A stretch of 64,000 nt of DNA, from assembly GCA_021014325.1 (NCBI GenBank), contig CM037475.1, positions 1,271,001 to 1,335,000 of the forward strand. The letters run 5' to 3'. The DNA comes from Plazaster borealis (Eukaryota > Echinodermata > Asteroidea > Forcipulatida > Labidiasteridae). The translations under genes were made by a program, and so were the position numbers. Under the pieces are notes generated by a model. That model was not told where the DNA came from and made no database searches. It worked only from the letters and a program-made list of their open reading frames with translations. Every line of letters starts with the position of its first letter. Positions within the stretch are counted from its first letter, which is position 1. Positions 57,749 through 64,000 of this stretch are shown here, one piece after another.

Positions 57749-57759
57749 ATAGATTAAAA

Positions 57760-59690
57760 GTGTTTTCTGTGCATTTCCCAATGATTTTTACATCAAAGTG
57801 GGTTCTATACATGCCCAGCTGATGTCTAGGATTATTCAAGCTTTTTTTAAAATTTTTGTTTTACTTAATTAGGTTTTAATTAATTTGGTTTTAATTAGTG
57901 ACAAATAATAAATAATAAAGAACAAAGTGTTTCTATTTTCCTGTTTGTGTTTTATTTTCTCCTTTTCTCAAACAGTATTTTATTATAACAAGAATAAAAA
58001 TGTAATAAATGTAATACAGTGAAATTTTGTTATAAAATGCAGCATTCACAAACGGGCACCACAGAAACTTGAATCGCCAAAACTTGCCTTGGAGGGAGTT
58101 TTGGATATCCAAATTTTTCGACATACTTATGTTTATTTCTAATCAACGGGGGCATTTCAGATGAAACAATTTTTCGCAGGATGCTTACCACCATTACCAT
58201 CTTTATAAAAAGTATGCTTTTGCATAGAAATTACACCTTTTTTTCAAGGTCATTACCAAAGTATGCCCCTTCCATTCAGAGCCATGTACAAACAAATAGT
58301 TACAAAATCAAAAAGGGATTAAGTATGTGCTAAGTATGTGCTAAATTTAAGTAAGCGCTAAGTTGCAAAAGGTTTTCAGCTGTATAGTACATTTTAAAAC
58401 TTGTCACAAGAGGGCGTTGTTGAAGTTGATATAAACATCATTGCTCTGATAATTAGAAGGCTTAGTTGTCAAACAGAGAGACCAAGTCCAAGTTCCAGAC
58501 CATATTGATTACAAGCCTCAAAACGAGGCCTGGGAATTTGTTTCACTTCTCGATTTTGACCGCAAGGCAAGGTTAAATTGGGGTCATGTCACTGCAATTT
58601 TAAGGAAGTATGTTAAGCTCTTTTATTAGACATACACATTGTCAAAATAACTTAAGTACTTCAGGGGATACGAGTTTTCTAAATAATAAACTTTGAATCA
58701 ACACATGATGACATTATGATGACGTCACTACGTCAATGGTGTGATCTACTAATGCAGATCTAACTATGTGTGAAGTTTGAAGGTTATGTAAGTTTGGAGA
58801 GTGTGTCTCATTGGCAGACAACAATGCTCACTTTTGGGGTTTGTGTGGATGGCTGGTAACCCTGCAAACAGCAACCCCCCCCCCCCCAAAAAAAAATAAA
58901 AAAATAAAAAAATAAAAATGACACAAGCAGAATAAGTCTACATAATGGTCTACATAGATGAATGGAGGTCTCCTGGACACACACACACAAAAGATTGAAG
59001 CATTCTGGCAATTATATGCCCCTGATTTGCCCCTCAAAACAAATTATAATTTCTGTCAAAATCCATGGTTCGATGAAAGTATTAATAAAAAGCAATTACA
59101 TGGAACTAAACTAATAAAAAAAAAGATTTCACAATTTTACATGTTGATTGGCAAGAAACAAAAATGTAAATAATGATGTCAACAAAATTCATCCTCTTGG
59201 TGTTGAGGAAGGGATGGTCTTAGTCTTTCAAAAACATGAACATTTTACATGTTGATTGGCAAGAAATAAAAAATGTAAACAAATATGACGGTAATATGGG
59301 TAAACGTAGTGGTTCTCCAAAAAATATTTTAAAAATATAAAAAATATATACATAATCTTAATACAAAAAACAAAAAATAAAAAGTTCCAAAAGTGCTGGT
59401 TCAAAGCTAAATAATAGAAATTTGTTTTAATAGTATTGGTTAAATTGTTTTTTTTTACAATAATCAAAACAATTATGAAAAACAGTTCAAAAAAGTTGTG
59501 GTTCAAAAATTTAAATAAGAAAACAAAAGTTTAAAAATCTGTGACTCTCAAAATAATGAAATAAGAAACAGCTCAAGAATCTGTTGCCCCCCTCAGCAGG
59601 TCAAAATATGTTATAATTATAATAATTAATAATTTGGGAGGCTAATCATCCTTACTTGCAGCTGAGAAGCTGAAAAAAGATAAATAAACA
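57760..59690. other. No gene recognised
   Basis: AT-rich spacer, presumably INTS1 intron. It contains a C15/A9 homopolymer pair at 58876 and a direct repeat of TACATGTTGATTGGCAAGAA (59138, 59243). Confidence 0.5.
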
Positions 59691-59699
59691 GTTCAACAG

Positions 59700-60196
59700 T
59701 CAGTTCAGTTCAATACTGTCCATCCGGCAGCAGTTGCAAGTTCTAATCTTTTGTTCAGTGCAATGCTGTTTGCAGATGAAATCCTTGCAAGCGAACGGTC
59801 AGTTCAGTGCAATACTCTTTCTGTGACAATCGTTGCCAGTCAAAATCTTTTGTTCAGTGCAATGCTGTTTGCAGATGAAATCCTTGCAAGCGAACGGTCA
59901 GTTCAGTGCAATACTCTTTCTGCGGCAGTCGTTGCAAGTTCTAATCTTTTGTTCGGTACAATGCTGTTTGCAGATGAAATCCTTGCAAGCGAACGGTCAG
60001 TTCAGTGCAATACTCTTTCTGCGGCAGTCGTTGCAAGTTCTAATCTTTTGTTCAGTGCAATGCTGTTTGCAGATGAAATCCTTGCAAGCGAACAGTCAGT
60101 TCAGTGCAATACTCTCCTCCTGGCAGCGGTTGCAAGTTATAATCTTTTGTTCAGTACAATGCTGTTTGCAGATGAAATCCTTGCAAGTGGTGCATT
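59700..60196. repeat. 99-bp tandem repeat of the piggyBac transposase 3' end (5 copies)
   Basis: TGCAGATGAAATCCTTGCAA occurs at 59771, 59870, 59969, 60068 and 60167, exactly 99 bases apart. The 60167 unit belongs to the transposase ORF (the last cysteine-rich 33 codons and stop); the other four lie downstream of its stop codon. On the plus strand two long ORFs run through the array because 99 is divisible by three; they are incidental. Confidence 0.93.
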
Positions 60197-62105
60197 TGAT
60201 GGATGTTCTTCTCCCTCCTTGTCTACGAGGCGGGCATACAAGGCAACTGCCCGTGCACTGCGTCTCTTTGGCCGGATTGCGTGGTCTACCCCTGTGTGCG
60301 TGTATCTGCTGTCTACGGTCAATGGTGAACCCTAGAATACTCATAGAAGCTGCTGTTATAGCGCGCAGTCCAACGGGACGGGCCACCCGCATCTCTATCT
60401 GTGGTTTGACAAGGTCCATGATCAGGTCATCGTAAAAGTCACGACGGGAATGCTGTGGGGCCCACTCGGGATTCAGGCTCTGATACAGCACATAAGAATT
60501 TAAGGCTGCGAGATTGATAATGTTGTAAAACACCGCCATAGGCCAGCGGGTGGTTCTACGGGAACATGAGTAAAGACTGCACATTCGATCAACTGTGTCT
60601 ACTGCACCTTTTGTTTGATTGTAGAAATTGACGATGTCCGGCTTCTGGTTGATACCATTTATCTTTTTGTCATGATGCATTGATGATGCTAACAAAACAC
60701 TTTGTCCTGCCTTTGGGATGAAGGAGACCAGAGTCATCTCGCCACTGAATAGAAAAATGGAAGATTTTACAGCCCTTTCTGTCACATTTTGGGGGTGAAC
60801 CTCCTTGGGTATGTCTCTCTGCTTCCCCTTGATTGTTCCAACCACAGTCAGTTTCTTCTTTTGCAAATCGCGTATCAAGGCACTCGTTAAATTCTTGTCA
60901 GTCGTGATGTTTTTCCCGGTGCCGTACAAGGGTTCAACAAGTTGTTTCACAAGGGTTTGACCAAGGTTCTTCGCTGTGCCCTTCGGTCCCTTCCCAAGGT
61001 ATGGGATAATATTCAGTACGTAGTGCGATTCCACATCCACATTCAGCCAAAATATAATTCCGTGTTTGGCAGGCTTTCTAGGCATACACTGCCGAAATGG
61101 ACATCTCCCTTTGAAGGGCATCAACTGTTCGTCAACTGTCACGCAATCGCTGGCACTGTAATGGTGATGGCAGGCTGCGGAAAAGTCATCAAAAATCTCA
61201 CGAATGGGGGCGAACCTGTCATTTTTACGACGTTCATGTCTGGTGGTCTTGTCATCAAAATGGAGCATGGTCAGAATGTCCTGAAACCGAGTACCAGACA
61301 TGGTGGCCATGCATAGGGGTCGGGCGTAAGGACCCATACGCCAAAGAGAACGAACGCTTTCACGGCGAGATTTGGTCAGTCCCAAAAAGAGAAGTAGACC
61401 GATTGTAGAATGTAGCTCAATCATGGCCATATCGCTCCAAGAATGTCCCCGCTGTCTCAGGCCCTCCTCATTAGTGTGTGCGAGGATAGTGTTCATCATC
61501 GACGTGGTGATAAACAGCTTGAAGAGCTCCAGCTTGCTGGCAGCACCTCCAAGATGTTTTGGCCCCGCTTTCTCTTTCATAACGTTAGCCTGTCTTTTTC
61601 TTGCACAGGGTGGGGGATCAAGCCTCCATCTCTCTCCTGATGGGGACGTAAAAGATGCAGGCAGCTGGGGCTTGGGCTGGCTCACAGATGTTCCCTGCTC
61701 CTGGTCTTGTGGATGCCTTGAAAGCTGCCCCTTAACACGAATATTCATTGTTCTTTTATGGCGGACTTGAGCGGGTGGAACATAGGAGTCATCACTGTCA
61801 TCAGCGCTGCTGTCCTCGTCACTGCCGTAATCACCATCACCATCTTCGCCCGTTTCACTTTCTAGATCGTCTCCACTTTCTTCTGATGCAATTGATTGTA
61901 GATCAGAGCTGTCTTCTCCATCATCCACAATAGCCTGTTGAGCCGCAGCGGAAACGTCGTGCTTGCTAGTGGAGGCCAAGGTGGAAAATGAAGAGGTATT
62001 TTTCAATGCAAGCCAAGCCAGATTATACAGTTCTAAATCCAATTGGCAACCACTGGTCAACTCGTAAGGCCTTTTCACACCACAGAAAATCTCAGTGTTG
62101 GACAA
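60096..62105 (-). CDS. piggyBac-family transposase, uninterrupted 669 codons
   Basis: A cut-and-paste DNA transposase of the DDE_Tnp_1_7 (PF13843) type, whose relatives cut and insert at TTAA. Residues about 60-107 are strongly acidic. The core carries the three catalytic aspartates in their usual contexts: D325 (VTVDEQLMPFKGR), D403 (ITTDKNLTS) and D503 (TKGAVDTVDRM), followed by SRRTTRWPMAVFYNIINLAA. A C-terminal cysteine-rich finger spans C617-C661 (CTGSCLVC, CTTCKDFICKQHC, CNRC). Length is typical or slightly long. No stop or frameshift is seen, so it may be active or domesticated. It shares INTS1's strand. The first ~13 residues lie in a putative inserted element (62065-63161), so the true start is uncertain. 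No element ends were found. Confidence 0.93.
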   Translation of the reverse strand: MSNTEIFCGVKRPYELTSGCQLDLELYNLAWLALKNTSSFSTLASTSKHDVSAAAQQAIVDDGEDSSDLQSIASEESGDDLESETGEDGDGDYGSDEDSSADDSDDSYVPPAQVRHKRTMNIRVKGQLSRHPQDQEQGTSVSQPKPQLPASFTSPSGERWRLDPPPCARKRQANVMKEKAGPKHLGGAASKLELFKLFITTSMMNTILAHTNEEGLRQRGHSWSDMAMIELHSTIGLLLFLGLTKSRRESVRSLWRMGPYARPLCMATMSGTRFQDILTMLHFDDKTTRHERRKNDRFAPIREIFDDFSAACHHHYSASDCVTVDEQLMPFKGRCPFRQCMPRKPAKHGIIFWLNVDVESHYVLNIIPYLGKGPKGTAKNLGQTLVKQLVEPLYGTGKNITTDKNLTSALIRDLQKKKLTVVGTIKGKQRDIPKEVHPQNVTERAVKSSIFLFSGEMTLVSFIPKAGQSVLLASSMHHDKKINGINQKPDIVNFYNQTKGAVDTVDRMCSLYSCSRRTTRWPMAVFYNIINLAALNSYVLYQSLNPEWAPQHSRRDFYDDLIMDLVKPQIEMRVARPVGLRAITAASMSILGFTIDRRQQIHAHRGRPRNPAKETQCTGSCLVCPPRRQGGRRTSIKCTTCKDFICKQHCTEQKIITCNRCQEESIALN

Positions 62106-63161
62106 AGGTCCGATCCATGTAATCTGGACTGATCACACTACAACATTTCAACATGGTTTTGACCCGTATAGCGCTTGATCCGTGTCGAAACTAATCCTGC
62201 TGCTCGGGAGGTGGGTTGAGAGCTCTCGACCCGTGTCGAAAATTCCAACACGTGTCGAAAACCGCAGTATGAACTCATTCAACCCAAATGAGTGCATAGT
62301 TATTTTATTTTTAGTAGCGATGAGAGATTCGTAGCTATCCGATGTATCTTCACTTGTGATTAAAAAGGAAACTGAAGTTCTTGTAGTTTTCCCAATTTTC
62401 ATGCAGAAAAACAATGATTTAATACAAACTGCAGTTGTATTTAACAATAACATGTCAAGACAACACTTTGAGGCATCAGTTTGATTGTAAAACCCCAAAT
62501 CACTGTTGCTCAGTCACAATAAACAATCCACACACACATATGTGAGTCAAACAAGCATATAGTCTGGATGCAAACCAGTTCGCTTTGCCTGTACACATAT
62601 AGTCTGCATAGAAATACTGCACAGCGTATGGGGGACTTATCGATGAAGGCAGAAACCAGACACGGAATCGCCTGTCTCATTGACATATATCGCGAAACAA
62701 ATGTTTCTTATGGATGTTGAATTCCTACATAGCGTGTTACAAATTTTCCTATTGGCTGATTTTGGTGATTTTGTACTTTGTGCCTGCTTAAAACCATGGG
62801 GGAAACTTTAACGTTCCGCGTGGCAAAACCTAGTTATTGCTTATAACTTTGATTTTTTTTTTAAGGGTAGCCTTTTCAGATAACAAATAAATAATACAAA
62901 ATCACTGGAGTTCTGTAATACCGTGAGGGTATTTTTTAGTGGCCGATCGGACCATTCGGCTGGGCAGCAGTCATTTCAACTGGCGTTTGGCCAGCGGACC
63001 AATGCCAAGGTCAAACCCTGTCGGACCCTTGCTGGTTTCGGGCAGAACTAGTGTGAAAGCAAAGCGGATTTGAACCGTGTTGACATTATACTGAGCCAAC
63101 ATAGAGTTGACCTGTGTAAATTTTGACACGGATCAGACGTCGATAGTGTGAAAAGGCCTTA
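62065..63161. mobile_element. ~1.1-kb element with AAGGCC-type inverted ends at the 5' end of the transposase
   Basis: TAAGGCCTTTTCACAC at 62065-62080 is exactly inverted at 63146-63161. Copies of GATCCGTGTC-RAA lie near both ends (62169, 63123). No ORF of note. Its left end falls inside the transposase reading frame, covering its first 13 or so codons. Confidence 0.55.
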
Positions 63162-63731
63162 ATTATAGCCTTGCAATTTGTCATCTTCCAACTTAGGGGT
63201 CCTACCCAGCTACCCAGTGATTTATTTATTGCCATAACATCTTTCTACTACCAAGCCGACAACACCAACATCTGTAAAGTTTCTCTCACTTCAGTGAGCC
63301 TAGATCTTTCTCTATGCCTAGATCTTTCTCTATGCCTAGACAAATATGAATGACAGTTTATTTCCCCATCAAGCCGAGAGACTTTAATTGGCAGAGGGTG
63401 TTGATTGGTTGGGGAGGTGTTGGAAACCACTGAACCTGGCACAGGCTGTCAGCAAGATGTCAGAAGTCTGCTACAAAGAACAGATGACTGAACAGACGGT
63501 TCCACTTATCAGATGGTTAGATCTTGGTAGGTCTGTATGTCTGTACAATGACATAGCAGTTTTTGTGCCCAAGTATTCGAGAGCAAATACTTTTACCGCC
63601 CTTCAAAACAAAGCTACACAACTCTGGGAACTAAACCCACTTTTAAGATATTTGGGACATTGACTCCTCCAGGACATTGCAGTTTGGAGAAACAATTAAA
63701 TAAATAACTTTTGGAAAGTAATAGTGGTGGT
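63162..63731. other. No gene recognised
   Basis: Contains a 22-base direct repeat (CTAGATCTTTCTCTATGC, 63300-63340). The plus ORF 63388-63663 has no recognisable domain. Confidence 0.5.
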
Positions 63732-64000
63732 TTAAAGGCATCGTACACGTTTGGTAATTGGAGCCTATTGTTTGTTTCAAACCTATATAGTTGTAGATTT
63801 ATACCATAAAACCAACCTGTAAAAGTTTCATTTCAAAAGGTGGTTGCGTTTTTGAGATATTGCCAAAATTCTGGAGCGGTAATGTCCACGCAGGAAGATT
63901 AATCTGCATTTGAATACACACTCTGAGAAGCGTTCTCAGATTCAAAAGTTTTGGGGGATAAAAAGTGATATATTTTTCCAAAACCACAGTACTTCAAAGT
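63732..64000. mobile_element. TTAA MITE, second subfamily, cut by the window end
   Basis: TTAA then AGGCATCGTACACGTTTGGT, followed by an interior matching 38808-39010 closely (GGAGCCTATTGTTTGTTTCA, CACTCTGAGAAGCGTT). The right end lies beyond 64000. Confidence 0.8.

Noticed and set aside
59751..60435. Long plus-strand ORFs of 194 and 200 codons opposite the transposase
   Set aside because: They are created by the 99-bp repeat and by the antisense of the transposase; the minus frame has the catalytic motifs.

Overview
This window is eukaryotic, gene-poor and very repeat-rich. It looks like an animal nuclear genome and most resembles an invertebrate deuterostome, probably an echinoderm. Direct evidence for a metazoan nucleus is a many-exon Integrator subunit 1 (INTS1) gene with GT-AG introns, a U6 snRNA gene with a TATA box at the expected spacing, a CR1/L2-like LINE remnant, a tRNA-Leu-headed SINE, many foldback MITEs, and fossils of a Maverick/Polinton-type element. 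The echinoderm guess rests on remembered resemblance of the GGGCCC-ended MITE and the SINE, not on a search.

Layout. 1-13.1 kb: rearranged, decayed Polinton/Maverick-like remains, all coding on the minus strand. They include protein-primed family-B DNA polymerase (N-terminal part 2.16-4.46 kb; C-terminal parts at 1-178 and 9.35-9.81 kb), an integrase end (9.92-10.3 kb), and at least five copies of segments of an unrecognised acidic, Cys/His-containing spliced gene, one of which carries a 66-bp in-gene repeat array. A 139-bp satellite (5.4-8.6 kb) interrupts them. 13.1-15.9 kb: broken minus-strand ORFs with PC4-like and Death-domain-like segments. 16-28 kb: MITEs, a 22-bp minisatellite, a LINE remnant (19.3-20.55 kb), a U6 gene (24.1 kb) and a candidate spliced transcript (25.6-28.1 kb). 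28.8-37.4 kb: about 5.4 copies of a 1.6-kb tandem repeat whose units differ by tiny CATGGAGG-type insertions flanked by short direct repeats. 37.4-41.2 kb: mostly MITEs.

42.3-57.6 kb: thirteen exons encode the C-terminal ~666 residues of INTS1 on the minus strand; the 5' part lies beyond the window. All thirteen join in frame at consensus splice sites, so this is the one clearly intact host protein gene. Its introns hold a large minisatellite, three SINEs, several MITEs and a 43-bp array, and its last coding exon is tandemly copied downstream. 59.7-62.1 kb: an uninterrupted 669-codon piggyBac transposase ORF, probably within or beyond a large INTS1 intron on the same strand, with its 3' end copied as 99-bp tandem repeats. 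At least ten TTAA-flanked MITEs lie in the window. That target is typical of piggyBac transposases, but a direct link to this one is not shown.

The general theme is tandem duplication seeded at coding ends and splice sites, together with several families of short palindromic insertions. No CRISPR, operon or prokaryotic features were seen.
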